A stretch of DNA of 64,000 nucleotides from CAWHHZ01 sp963829355. Its GTDB lineage: Bacteria; Acidobacteriota; Thermoanaerobaculia; Gp7-AA8; JAHWKK01. Of this stretch, positions 36,086-45,775 are shown one piece after another (positions within the stretch are counted from its first letter, which is position 1; each line of letters starts with the position of its first letter). The notes below the pieces were generated by a model. It was not told the origin of the DNA and did no database searches. It was given only the letters and a program-made list of their open reading frames with translations. A program made the position numbers and the translations under genes. Location: the NCBI GenBank assembly GCA_963829355.1, contig CAWHHZ010000014.1, positions 283,667-347,666 of the forward strand. Direction: 5' to 3'.

Positions 36086-37740
36086 TCTCCGGTAACTGTC
36101 TCAGGCTGTTCCCGCTGCAGATCCCTGGGGATCCACCAGGCGCGGGAGTCTGGATACCACAGGAAGAGCCCGATTCCCCGGGCCACTTCGACATCGCGAA
36201 TCCGTTTGTTCACGGCCCACTTCTTCGACTCCTGGACGATCCACGTGTACGGCTGATCCTCCGCCAGGACTTCATGAAGCTGCTGGTAGATCTGAATCCT
36301 CGTCTTCGGATCCAGCTCTCTGCGCCCCCTGGAGATGAGCTCGTCCGCTGCAGGATTCGAGTAGTGCACGAAGTTCTGACCCGCGGGCGGGAACTGCGTC
36401 GAATGGAAGAGCGTGAACTGATCCGGATCCGGATCGATCCCCCACGAAAGGAGTGCTGCTTCGAAATCTCCCTCGATGATTTTCGAGAAGAAGGCGGCAC
36501 GCTCGAGAGGATTCACCTTCAGCTCGACACCGATCTCTCCCAGAGCCTCCTGGAGAATCTGGGCGACCTGCTGCGAGAACGTGGAGCCTGCGGAGATCGT
36601 CAGCTCAATCGTGAGCGGCGTCGACTGCCGCTCACGCTGTCCGTCACCATCCTCGTCAGACCAGCCGGCTTCATCGAGAAGTTTCGCGGCAGCCGCAAGA
36701 TCGTATTCGATCGCCGGAACCTGCGGATTGTAGAAGGGCTGATCCGGCGTGAATGGGCCGGTGATGATCCGCGCGGTCCCTTTGTAGATCGAATCGATGA
36801 TCGATCTCCGGTCGAGAGCCATCGACATCGCACGCCGCACGCGCGGGTCGCTCAGTGCGGGATGGCGGTTGTTCCATGCGATGAATGAATACTCGAGCTC
36901 GTAGAAGACGTGGAAGTTCATGAGCGCCTTCGCTGCCGGCGACTGCTGCGCCTCCACCCACCGATCGGTCGAGATGGCCATGGCGTCCAGATCACCACGA
37001 CGCATCACGTTCCAGGCTGTGGTGTCGTCGCCGATGATGTGAAAGACGATTCGCTCGAGAAACGGCTTCGTCCTCCAGTAGTCCTTCCGCCTCACCAGGC
37101 GGATCTCCCGCCCTTCGTCGCGCTTCTCGAGAACATACGGGCCCGTTCCCACCACGTCGAAGTCGTGGTCGGAGAAATCACCCACACCGTAGACGTGCTC
37201 CGGAAGGATCGGGATGTTGAATGCAAGAAGCTGAGACGCCCTGGCCTGGTTGAAGACGACCTCGACGGTGTGTTCACCGATCGCGCGAGTCCGGCTGAGA
37301 TCGAGGCCGCTGAACAGACCGGCGTACTGTGCGGATTGCGAGGCGGGATCGACGATTTTCTTCAGCGTGAAGACCACGTCGGAAGCCCGAACCGGACGGC
37401 CATCGCTGAATGTTGCACGAGGATCGAGCTCGAAGACGAATCGGCGCCCTTCGTCCTCGACTCTCCACTCGGTGGCAATACTCGGGATGAGCTCGAGAGA
37501 ATCGTTCCATGCGATCAGGGCATCGTGGAGATAGGAAAGAACGAATTTCTCGTTGAGGTTGCTATGCTGCACGAAGTTGAGCGTGCCGACATCGCTCGTC
37601 AGCCGGCGGTGCAGTGTGCCCCCGACGTCCGGAAGCGCGTCCACCGTCTCCTCGATCGGTGCTTCGACCGCCTGACAGGCGCCGAGCGAGAGAACGAGAA
37701 GCAGGACGAGGAGAGGCGCGAGATAGTCTCTGTGTCTCAT
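36082..37740 (-). CDS. Peptide-binding lipoprotein of the ABC transporter (SBP family 5)
   Basis: A 552-residue periplasmic binding protein anchored by lipidation at C22 (lipobox LSLGAC). The family-5 blocks are YLHDALIAWNDSLELIPSIA, FELDPRATFSDGRPVRASDV, VGTGPYVLEKRDEG and DPDPDQFTLFHSTQFPP. It delivers peptides or similar ligands to the DppB/DppC pair encoded downstream with ATGA overlaps. TATAAT lies at 37749-37754 just before the ATG, but no fitting -35 is seen. Confidence 0.92.
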   Translation of the reverse strand: MRHRDYLAPLLVLLLVLSLGACQAVEAPIEETVDALPDVGGTLHRRLTSDVGTLNFVQHSNLNEKFVLSYLHDALIAWNDSLELIPSIATEWRVEDEGRRFVFELDPRATFSDGRPVRASDVVFTLKKIVDPASQSAQYAGLFSGLDLSRTRAIGEHTVEVVFNQARASQLLAFNIPILPEHVYGVGDFSDHDFDVVGTGPYVLEKRDEGREIRLVRRKDYWRTKPFLERIVFHIIGDDTTAWNVMRRGDLDAMAISTDRWVEAQQSPAAKALMNFHVFYELEYSFIAWNNRHPALSDPRVRRAMSMALDRRSIIDSIYKGTARIITGPFTPDQPFYNPQVPAIEYDLAAAAKLLDEAGWSDEDGDGQRERQSTPLTIELTISAGSTFSQQVAQILQEALGEIGVELKVNPLERAAFFSKIIEGDFEAALLSWGIDPDPDQFTLFHSTQFPPAGQNFVHYSNPAADELISRGRRELDPKTRIQIYQQLHEVLAEDQPYTWIVQESKKWAVNKRIRDVEVARGIGLFLWYPDSRAWWIPRDLQREQPETVTGE

Positions 37741-37810
37741 CTCCAGCCATTATAGGGTGTCGCCAGCAAAGGGCGGGTTCTCTTGCTACGCCAATGGAGT
37801 GAATCCTTCT

Positions 37811-37929
37811 GTCATTCCGCCTGCCCTGAGAGCGAAGCGACGAAGGGAAGGAGCGGCTTCATCGCGACTGAGGGTGGGGGAAGCCCGGTCGACCCCCCGC
37901 CAAGATTCCTCGCTTCGCTTCGGAATGAC
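37811..37929. repeat. GTCATTCCG-type palindromic repeat, copy 1
   Basis: Begins GTCATTCCGCCTGCCCTGAG, ends TTCGCTTCGGAATGAC, and contains GAAGGGAAGGAGCGGCTTCA. It is a sibling of the GTCATCCTGAGC family, with a second copy at 45384. Confidence 0.7.
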
Positions 37930-38004
37930 AGCCCTGTGCTATCAGAGGTTTGGAAAGTTGCGGTTCATCCGGGCGATGAAGTCGATCGAGATCTCCGTCG
38001 GGCT

Positions 38005-40155
38005 TCAGTTCGCCGAGGCCGTCGCGACGTTGTAGAACGCATCGACGGCGCGTATGACGACAAAGCTACCCTCACGCGTCTCTGCCGGAAGCGTGTAGCG
38101 TTCCGATCGGGAGTCGGAGAGACCATCCTGAGGCAGCAATGTCTTCCACTCTTCAGCATCGATCGCATACTCGACCTTCGTGACCGGAGACGACGCGTCA
38201 TCAATCGTCACGACAGTCGCGCCGCCCGACCGGGTGACCCGGATCAGCGGCGCGGTGTTGTCGACGGTGAACATGACTCCGGAGCGCTCGGAGATTTCGG
38301 CACCGGCAGCATTCGACGGAGCATCCGAGGCGATGAGCTTCAGTTCGTAATCACCGTCGGGGAGCTGAGAGGTGTCGAAGTTCATCTGATCCGACCGCAC
38401 ATTCTCCCGCAGACGAAGCCAATTGGCGGACGAACGTGGCCTGAAGAAGAGATCGTACGAGAGGGTATCTCCATTCGGATCGGAGCTCTTCCAGCTCACC
38501 GTCCGAAAACCCTTGCGGAAATACTTCTTGCTGGTGTCCTGCTGGCTCGGGGCTTCGATGCTCGTGAATATCCCGTACTGATCGGGATTCGTTGCTTCGA
38601 CGACACCAGGGCTGCTCGGGTAACCGGCTGACAGAAATACGACCGCCGGGTCAGCCACGATGAGCGAGTCGATCTTCGGTGGCGCGTTGCGGTTTACGAA
38701 CACCGAGACGACCTGGTCGACGACCATTCCCTGGCCCGGTTTTCCGAGCTCGAGCTTCCACTGAAGATAGCGCGCCGGAGGAGCGGCAATCTGTCCGCTG
38801 ATTCCCTCCGAGATTCCCCAGTCACTCCAGGTCGCGTCAGGAGTACTCGTGTTGCCGCTGCGCCACGCCACACGGATCGCCGAAGGTATGTTCTGTCCTT
38901 CGACTCGATACGAGCCAAAGCGGGACAGCCGCTTGGTATCCTTCACAGTCGATTCATAACTCGCCGCGGCCGTGCTCTGAAAATCGAGCGAGTAGACAGC
39001 TCCCGAGTTCGTCGTCGTCGCGATCGATCTTTCATTTCCCGACCGATACGAGACCACCTGCTTTTCCGGCAGCTCCGCGATCAGATCGACCTCGCCATCA
39101 CTCACGCGATAGATGCGGCCATTGGCGCCGGTGGAAACGACGACTCCCTCGCCACGCGAAGATCGGTCGATCGAGTAGATGATCTCACGCTCGAGCTTCC
39201 AGACCGTCTCCACATATCCGTCTGGACGGATTCGATAAAGCTCGGAGCTCCCCATCGGCTGAGTGGGGAATGCGCCCTGTGCGGTTCCTTCATCGAATGA
39301 GACGGAAACTGATACCGACGCCTCGCCTCCGGACTGCTGGGTGTTGCCAGCACCCTGTTGAGCGGTTGCGCTCTGCTGCTGGTTCTGCGGCTGAGGCTGT
39401 GTTGTCGGGAGCACGCTCTGTCCGGCGGCAGCCCAGGTCGAGCCTGTGGCCGCATCGTGATAGAGGGCGGAGATTTCGGTCAGCGGTGAATCGAAAAGGG
39501 CGCGAACATCGCCGCCTTTTCCAATCTGATAGATGCGTCCCTCGCCCGACCCACCGACGATCAGAGAACCGTCCGGCAGGACGGCAATCGACCGCAGATG
39601 CATCTCCGGTGCGTCGAAGAGGACTTCGACATCGTTGCGGCCTTTCACCCGGAGCAGCTTCCCCTCGAGTCCTGTGGCCACCACGACAGCAGAGCCAGAG
39701 ACGATCTCGATATCCCATATGTATGCCTCGTCGATCGCAGCCCAGACCTCCGAGGTCCCGCTCTTCAGGTCAATCCGGTAGAGGCTTCCGTTCGGCGACG
39801 ATCCGGCATACAGGAAGTTTCCATCGACCGCGAGAGCGTGCACCTGCTGCTCCTCAGTGTCGAGAAGGAGATCGAGCTTCTCTCCCCGGAGCCGGTACAC
39901 TTTTCCGTCGTTTCCCGTCCCGAAGTAGAGGGAGCCATCCTCGCCGGCAGCTTGCGAGAGGACGAACGGATCTTCGAACGTCGCGATCTTCCTGACGGCC
40001 GGTCCCGGTACGAGCTGACCCTTCGCCGTCACGGCAAATCCCTCGGTCTCACCCGCGAGCAATTCCTCGGTGGAGCTGACGGTCCAGGCCTCAGGCTCCA
40101 CCGCTCCCGCACCGGTCGTCATCAGCAGAATCATCGAAAGGAGCAACGGTCGCAT
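38005..40155 (-). CDS. Exported beta-propeller protein of unknown function
   Basis: A 716-residue protein with a signal peptide (hydrophobic 4-18). Residues about 60-390 form a propeller of repeating units such as GSLYFGTGNDGKVYRLRG, LYAGSSPNGSLYRIDLKSG, DGSLIVGGSGEGRIYQIGKG and GVVVSTGANGRIYRVSDG. A Gln-rich insertion (about 265-295) interrupts it. The C-terminal part looks like fibronectin/Ig-type beta domains (FRTVSWKSSDPNGDTLSYDL). It follows the S55 gene by 47 bases on the same strand. It probably lies at the cell surface or in the periplasm; no enzyme motif is seen. Confidence 0.72.
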   Translation of the reverse strand: MRPLLLSMILLMTTGAGAVEPEAWTVSSTEELLAGETEGFAVTAKGQLVPGPAVRKIATFEDPFVLSQAAGEDGSLYFGTGNDGKVYRLRGEKLDLLLDTEEQQVHALAVDGNFLYAGSSPNGSLYRIDLKSGTSEVWAAIDEAYIWDIEIVSGSAVVVATGLEGKLLRVKGRNDVEVLFDAPEMHLRSIAVLPDGSLIVGGSGEGRIYQIGKGGDVRALFDSPLTEISALYHDAATGSTWAAAGQSVLPTTQPQPQNQQQSATAQQGAGNTQQSGGEASVSVSVSFDEGTAQGAFPTQPMGSSELYRIRPDGYVETVWKLEREIIYSIDRSSRGEGVVVSTGANGRIYRVSDGEVDLIAELPEKQVVSYRSGNERSIATTTNSGAVYSLDFQSTAAASYESTVKDTKRLSRFGSYRVEGQNIPSAIRVAWRSGNTSTPDATWSDWGISEGISGQIAAPPARYLQWKLELGKPGQGMVVDQVVSVFVNRNAPPKIDSLIVADPAVVFLSAGYPSSPGVVEATNPDQYGIFTSIEAPSQQDTSKKYFRKGFRTVSWKSSDPNGDTLSYDLFFRPRSSANWLRLRENVRSDQMNFDTSQLPDGDYELKLIASDAPSNAAGAEISERSGVMFTVDNTAPLIRVTRSGGATVVTIDDASSPVTKVEYAIDAEEWKTLLPQDGLSDSRSERYTLPAETREGSFVVIRAVDAFYNVATASAN

Positions 40156-40202
40156 CAGTCCTCCATACTCATTCAGTCGGGCATCGGGGGCTCGTGAGAG
40201 GG

Positions 40203-42024
40203 TCAGGATGGAGGCGCGATCTTCAGATCGATTCTGTGAGCGCCGGAGATGACGTAGTCCGTACCCTCCGCAACATGCCGCACGGGATGGTACTTGACTG
40301 CGGTTCCTCCGATCTCGCTTTTTTCCTCGACTGTAACCAGATGCATGGTCGGGGGAAGCTCGGGGAGATACACGCCACCACTGATCACACCGTCCGCAGG
40401 AACGTAGGCACTCACTCCCAGCTCAGTCGACGGGTTCAGCCTGTCGATCACGTCGATCACCTGTGAGAGGTTTGTCGGAGTTGGGGGAAGGAGCATGAAG
40501 TCGAGTCGCGTCAACGCGGACCCACTTCCGACGAACAGGTGGAGGGGGCCAGGCTGCAGGCTGTCGGGCAACCGCATATTCATCGTCTTTTCGAACGGCT
40601 CGCCTCGAAATGGTTTCAGGACGGTCCGTACCGTGATGAGATCACCTGCTCGATATTTTCCGTCAGCGGAGGGATCGACCGAAGCCCTGAGCAGCGAAGC
40701 TGTCTTCGGCTCGTCCTGGTGATACAGATGAATGTCCACGCCTTCGAGGTGGGTCTCGTCAAACTCGTTGGAGATCAGATAGCCACTCACGATACCGAGG
40801 TACATCGGAATGGCTGCCTTGGCATCGGCGCCCGACCAGCCCTCTGTAATCCGGATTGGATCGTGCCCGGCAAGACGGATCTCCGCTTCCATCATCACCG
40901 TCCGTTCTCCCCCACCCCTCTGACCGATCGTGACGACGCTGTCTGCAGTCATGGCCAGGATCAGGGGAAAGAGAGTCGGATGATTGACGGCACGCAGATC
41001 GTACGACTTCGATCCGCTTTCGCTGTCGAGAACGAAACGGAGAGGAATCATGTTCGCGCTCTGCCCCATTCGTCCGTACACTCCCGGCTGACGGTCCTGA
41101 GTCAGAGCACCGACGATCTGTCCCTTGTTTGAAAGCTTGAACGAGCTTGCGAGGCTCGGCAGGACCGTGACGACTTCCGCCTCGGCGATCGGAAAATCGA
41201 TCGTGCCCATATGGAGAAAAGGATGACCGAATCCATACACTTCGGAGCCATCGACCCACGTCACCGTTCCCGTCGCGGCGAGTGAGAAATCACCGTCGAC
41301 GAGCACCGCGGAAAAGGCGTCTCCCGGGAGCCAGCTTGCCGGTCATCGGCGCCGCACTCGTTCCCGCTCCAGTACTCCCCGCCGGCACCGGAAGGAAGTT
41401 GGCAGCTTCGAGATACGGACCGAAACGATCGATCGTTCCGCGCTCGAACATCGACATGCTCAAAGGAACGGTCAGAGGCATGGCTCCGCCTGCGAACGTA
41501 CTTTTCTTCGGCATCATCGCGGAGAAGATCGTCTGCATGGCTTCCAGATCGTGAGAGGCGAGCGTTCCGAAAAGATCCCCGGCGCTGGTCTGAACCATCG
41601 GGCCTGTCGAGACTGCCGCTCGCGCGTGCTTCTCGATTCCGAGCATCTCTTCAATCGGCGTGATGCCGGCGATCGGAGCCTTCGAGAACGTCCACGAGTA
41701 GGCGAGCGCTCCGATGACCCTGCCATCGATGTAGATGGGCGATCCGCTCATTCCCGCGATCACGCCGCTCTCGCGAATCACCTCGGAATCGACTCTGGCG
41801 AGGATCAGACTCTGGTCAGGGGCGATGTTCTCGAGGATGCCGAGAATCTCGACGTCGAACCGTTCGACCTCGCGCCCCTCGAACACCGTGAGACCGTAAC
41901 CGGTCATGCCACGCTTTACCTCGTGAAGAGGCATGAGCTTCTGAGGCGTATCGTCTGCGCCAAAGGCGCTCACACTCGAAACGCAAAGCGCCAGGGAAAG
42001 TAGAAGAACGGATTTTCTGATCAC
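40203..42024 (-). CDS. SpoIVB-like peptidase S55 domain protein (frameshifted)
   Basis: Two frames join into one exported protein of about 606 residues. Frame one has a signal peptide (about 1-21), a short N-terminal region, and the S55 motif GVIAGMSGSPIYIDGRVIGA with the nucleophile Ser in GMSGSP (S93/S95). Frame two continues VDGDFSLAATGTVTWVDGSE and YGFGHPFLHMGTIDFP, also S55 hallmarks, then a beta-rich C-terminus. The length of 1822 bases is one over a multiple of three; the break at 41322-41328 is GGGA for an expected GGA. In sporulators SpoIVB cleaves a signalling complex; this organism shows no sporulation genes here, so the target is unknown. Confidence 0.8.
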
Positions 42025-42112
42025 GGTCTGGTCAACGTCCAGCCCGCATTCGACATTTCGGCCGCGCTGGCGAGATCCGGTGACGTCGCCGTGAACATCG
42101 TTTGTCAGTTAC

Positions 42113-42167
42113 GGAAAGAACGCGACAGTCAGGACGTACGCGATCCTTCGCTGGCGCTCAGGATGAC
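42113..42167. repeat. Palindromic repeat, module A, right half only
   Basis: Only the right half (GAACGCGACAGTCAGGACGT, CGATCCTTCGCTGGCGCTCA, GGATGAC) is present. It lies at the end of the S41 gene and provides its final Ser codons and stop. Confidence 0.7.
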
Positions 42168-43343
42168 AAGCTTTTCGTGCTCGGTCGTCTTCCTACTTCA
42201 GCGTCGCAAGGCCGCGTTGGAAAATCAGGTCTTCCTCGTTCTCCATTCTGCTCGTTGAGCGCGAGTGCGGCCCGGTTTACAGCGACGTCAGGCCTGACGC
42301 CATTGTCGACGATCGGGTCACCCTTGGGATCGGCGTAATGTGCGATCGTGATGTTCAGCCCGCCACCACTCGGCAGAAGCACGAACTTCTGCTCGATCGC
42401 TCTGCCGTAAGTGGGGATGCCGACGGTCTTCCCTCGCTCGTTTCCGCTGACGGCGGCGGCAAAGATTTCGGCTCCGGCAGCCGTGGAGTTGTCGATCAGC
42501 ACGACGACGTCGCCGCTGTACGCTTCCTCTTCATCCGCCGTCCACGACTTTTCCTCCACCCGGCGCCCCTCGAGCGAAGCGATCGTCCCCTTCTCGAGGA
42601 GATGATCCACGGCGGCAATTGCCTCCCGGTAAGACCCCGAGGCATTGCTGCGCAGATCGATCAGCACTTTGTCGAGCTTCTTTTCAGAGATCTCCTCGAG
42701 TGCTGCACGAAACGACTTCGCGGTCCCCTCGGTGAAGTCGGGAATGCGAATCAGCGCGTAATCGTCGTTGTACTCGACCCTCAGACCGGGAGACTTGAAC
42801 TCCTTGCGTGCAATCTCGAAAGACTCGCGCTCGTCCAATCCGCTTCGGACCACCACGAGGCTGATCGCGTCCCCATCGTCCCACCGCAGAGCGGACCGGA
42901 TCTCTCCAGATCGGCATGTCGGTGGTGATGTCGCCATTCACGCGCTCGATGAAGTCGCCCGGCTCGACTCCGGCCTCATCGGCCGGAGAGCCATCGACGA
43001 CGGCGATGACGTATGCGTATCCGAGTCGCTTGGAGACCACCACGCCGACACCGCCGACGTCATCCGTCTCGCTCTCGCGGTGCAGCGCCACAGACTCCGG
43101 CGGCACGTAGTAGCTGAACTCGTCGATCGCGTCCGTAATGCCATCGAAAGCGCCCTCGATCAGCTCGTTCTCCGAGACATCGTCGACGTAGTTTCTTTCG
43201 ACCAGCGACACGACCTCGGTGAACAGGCTGAGGTTTCGGTAGAGGTTGTCTCCCCTGTTCGCCTGGCCCGAGATTCCCGCGGCGAGGATCGATGACAGAA
43301 GAAGTATCGAAAACACCAGAAATGCGATCTTGCCTCGTTTCAT
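42158..43343 (-). CDS. S41 family C-terminal processing peptidase homologue lacking the catalytic dyad (frameshifted)
   Basis: An exported CtpA-like protein of about 394 residues: signal anchor (about 5-24), helical N-terminus, PDZ domain (about 90-165, GVGVVVSKRLGYAYVIAVVD and GSPADEAGVEPGDFIERVNG), then the S41 domain. There VLIDLRSNASGSY and VVVLIDNSTAAGAEIF align with the catalytic block T-A-S-A-S-E, but the Ser is Ala, and GIPTYGRAIEQ shows Arg at the Lys position of TFGKG. Both halves of the Ser-Lys dyad are thus gone. The break near 42905 has one surplus base. The ATG follows GAGGAG, four bases after the envC stop. The C-terminal Ser-Ser-stop comes from a palindromic repeat. Confidence 0.8.
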
Positions 43344-43350
43344 CATCTCC

Positions 43351-44549
43351 TCATCGCAACCAGCCGATCGGATCGACGGGCTGATTGTTCTCTCGTATCT
43401 CGAAGTAAAGTGCGCCGGCTTCCTCACCTTCTGACTCACCGACGATTCCGATGGTTTCGCCCGCCCTCACCACTGCTCCCGGTGAGACCGTGCTCGCCCG
43501 GAGGTTTCCGTACAGCGAAAACACCCGTTCGCCATGGTCGAGAATGACAAGGTTTCCATAGCCTTTGAACCACTGCGCATACAGAACTGTTCCATCGAAG
43601 ATCGAGCGCACGTCCGTTCCGGCCTCCGCAGCGATGGTCACACCATTGTTGATCGTGAATGTCGCAAATTGTTCACTTCTTTGACGCCCGAAACGTTCGG
43701 TGACCTGCCCCTGGACCGGCCACGAAAGTGCTCCTCGCAGTTCCTTCATCGAAGGGCCCCGGCTTTCCCGGGTGCTGTCCCGCTCGTAGAGAAGATTCAT
43801 CAGGCGCTGCAGCCGGCCTGCCTTCTCGGTCAATTCCGACAGCCGTGCGGCTGACTGCCGTGACTCTTCTCTGAGGCGCGAGAGCACCTGCTGCTTTTCC
43901 TGCCTCTTCGACTCGACAGCAGCCTGTCGAGTGACCACCTCTTCGTGAGCCTGTTCGACTTCGGTTCTCCGCGCGGCGAGCTTCACCGATTCCTGCTCGA
44001 TCACCCGACGCATGGCCCGGAACTCGTCGATTGCCTTTGCATCTCGCTGGATCAGATAATTCAACATGCCGATCGAGTCGAGCATGTGCTCGTCGGTTCG
44101 CGCCGAGAAGAGCAGACGCAGGTAGCTCAGGCTTCCCATCTTGTAGAGAGCTCGCATGCGCCGCGACAGAAATCGCTGCTGAGCGTCGTACTCGGCCGAG
44201 AGTCGGTCGACACGGTTCTCGATGAGACGCTGGTCGGCGTGAAGTTCGGCTACGGCACGCTCCGCCATTTTCAGCTCGCGATTTCTCAGATCGAGCTCCA
44301 GATCGATCTTTTCGAGCTCGAGCGCCGCCTTCTGCTCGCGGGATCGCAGTCCCTGCAGCCGGCTCTCCACCTGCGCGATCTGCTGGCGCAGGGCCCGCAG
44401 GTCCCTCTCCTCTGCAGTCTGCGCTCCGAGGCCGGCCGAGGACGAGCGCGAGCGCCACGAAGAGAAGCGCCGAGGATCAGCGCAGTGAGGTGGCGCGGAT
44501 GGGGTCGGTGGAGAGGGGCGTCGTCAATCGGGAGACGAATACGTCTCAT
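43351..44549 (-). CDS. envC: Murein hydrolase activator EnvC / M23 peptidase domain protein (frameshifted in the signal peptide)
   Basis: The main frame from about 44370 has a long coiled coil (about 200 residues, LEKIDLELDLRNRELKMAER) and a C-terminal LytM/M23 domain: GVTIAAEAGTDVRSIFDGTV, GNLVILDHGERVFSLYGNL and GALYFEIRENNQPVDPIGWL. The M23 metal ligands are only partly kept, as in EnvC activators of amidases. Upstream, an ATG at 44549 begins MRRIRLPIDDAPLHRPHP and a hydrophobic stretch spread over two or three frames (TALILG, ALLFVALALVLG, AGLGAQTAEERDLR), which indicates two surplus bases within a signal peptide. The ATG overlaps the rnc stop. Confidence 0.8.
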
Positions 44550-45256
44550 CCCCCTTCCCCGACTGCCGCGAGTGCCTCCTTCGCAGCCTGCTGCTGAGCT
44601 TCCTTCTTCGAAGTTCCGATCCCCTGTGCGTCCAGGTCGCCCACGCGAACCCTGACCACGAATCTCTTGTCGTGGTCCGGTCCGATCTCTTCGACGACCG
44701 CATACTGCGGCAGGGCCAGCCTTTCCCTGTGCGATCTCCTGAAGGGCGGTCTTGTAGTCCTGGAACATGAGATTGTCCACGGAGATCGAGTCGAGGTCGT
44801 CTTCGAATGTCCTCAGGATGAACTCACTCGGCGGCACTGATTCCCCCATCGAGATAGATCGCAGCGATGACCGCTTCATAAAGATCAGCTAAGAGGGAGT
44901 CCTTTTCTGCGCCCGCCGGACCGCTCCTCCCCCACGCCAAGCAGCAATGCTTCGCCCAGGCTCAGGTCGCGTGCTTTCTGTGCGAGTGTCGAGGCACTCA
45001 CCAGATAAGCCTTCATCTTCGACAATTCTCCCTCACGAAGCGTCGGATACCTCCGGAAGATGCGATCGCCTATGACGAAGCCGAGGACAGTGTCGCCCAG
45101 GAACTCCATGGTCTCGTTGTCGGAGACTTCGTGCTCGGGCGATTCGTGGGAGTAAGACCGATGCGTCAGAGCACGGATGAGATAGCTCGTATCGTCGAAA
45201 CGATACCCGAGCCGGTCCTGGAGTTCGGAGAGTGCGATTCGTTCTTCAGTCATCAA
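44546..45256 (-). CDS. rnc: Ribonuclease III (three frameshifts)
   Basis: Frame one encodes the catalytic domain: LTHRSYSHE and the signature NETMEFLGDTVLGFVIGD. Further blocks follow in other frames: EKDSLLADLYEAVIAAIYLD, FILRTFEDDL with DYKTALQEIAQ, and the dsRNA-binding domain QYAVVEEIGPDHDKRFVVRV with GIGTSKKEAQQQAAKEAL. Together they give a standard RNase III of about 235 residues. The breaks lie near 44930, 44833 and 44715; each fits one surplus base, which restores a length of 708 bases. The enzyme cuts double-stranded RNA, including rRNA precursors. The stop overlaps the envC ATG (ATGA). Confidence 0.85.
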
Positions 45257-45582
45257 AACGGAATGAATTATGACCGGAACCGGCGTGAAAGAGAACCCAG
45301 TCGTCAGCCGCCGGTCTGCAGTCGACAGTCGTCAGGAGGGAAGTCGTCAGTGTCAGGCTGGGAGAGCTTCGCTGAGATCGCCTGTCAGCCCGCCTGCCCT
45401 GACGAAGGGAAGGAGCGGCTTCATCGCGACTGAGGAATCCTGGTGGATGGGCGATGCCAGTCCGACGACGACTTCCCTCACCCAGATTCCTCGCTGCGCT
45501 TCGGAATGACAGGCCTCTAGTTTCGAGTGACTCGAGAATCAGTTTCCTGAAATCTCGCAAAGCGGGGAAAGAAAAGGAGGGG
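45257..45582. other. Interval between rnc and tRNA-Phe
   Basis: 326 bases holding the GTCATTCCG-type repeat at 45384-45510 and short CAGTCGTCAG direct repeats (also at about 45735-45755 on the other side of the tRNA). No coding frame is supported. Confidence 0.5.
45384..45510. repeat. GTCATTCCG-type palindromic repeat, copy 2
   Basis: GTCAGCCCGCCTGCCCTGAC at the left, GAAGGGAAGGAGCGGCTTCA within, GCGCTTCGGAATGAC at the right. It shares its interior with the copy at 37811. Confidence 0.65.
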
Positions 45583-45658
45583 TGGTGCCCAGGGCCGGAT
45601 TTGAACCAGCGACACCCGCATTTTCAGTGCGGTGCTCTACCAACTGAGCTACCTAGGC
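45583..45658 (-). tRNA. tRNA-Phe (GAA)
   Basis: A 76-base cloverleaf read leftward: acceptor GCCTAGG pairs with CCTGGGC (one T-G pair), the D arm has AGCTCAGTTGGTAGAGC, anticodon stem CCGCA/TGCGG holds loop CTGAAAA with anticodon GAA, and the T arm contains GGTTCAAATCC. The 3' CCA is encoded. The intervening bases fit a normal variable loop. Confidence 0.96.
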
Positions 45659-45775
45659 AGGCAGCGGGCAATCTTCTCACCCACGCCGCTGCAACAAACG
45701 GAAAGGTATTCGTTCTTATTTCCGTCGTCGGACATCAGTCGTCAGTCGTCAGTCTCACTCTCCGACGAAGCAGTT

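Noticed and set aside
37749..37754. TATAAT before the ABC binding-protein gene as its promoter
   Set aside because: No -35 element at a workable distance, and the start codon would lie almost at the transcription start.
44546..45256. Programmed frameshifting in rnc
   Set aside because: Three shifts in unrelated contexts within one short gene fit sequence error, not a regulated event.
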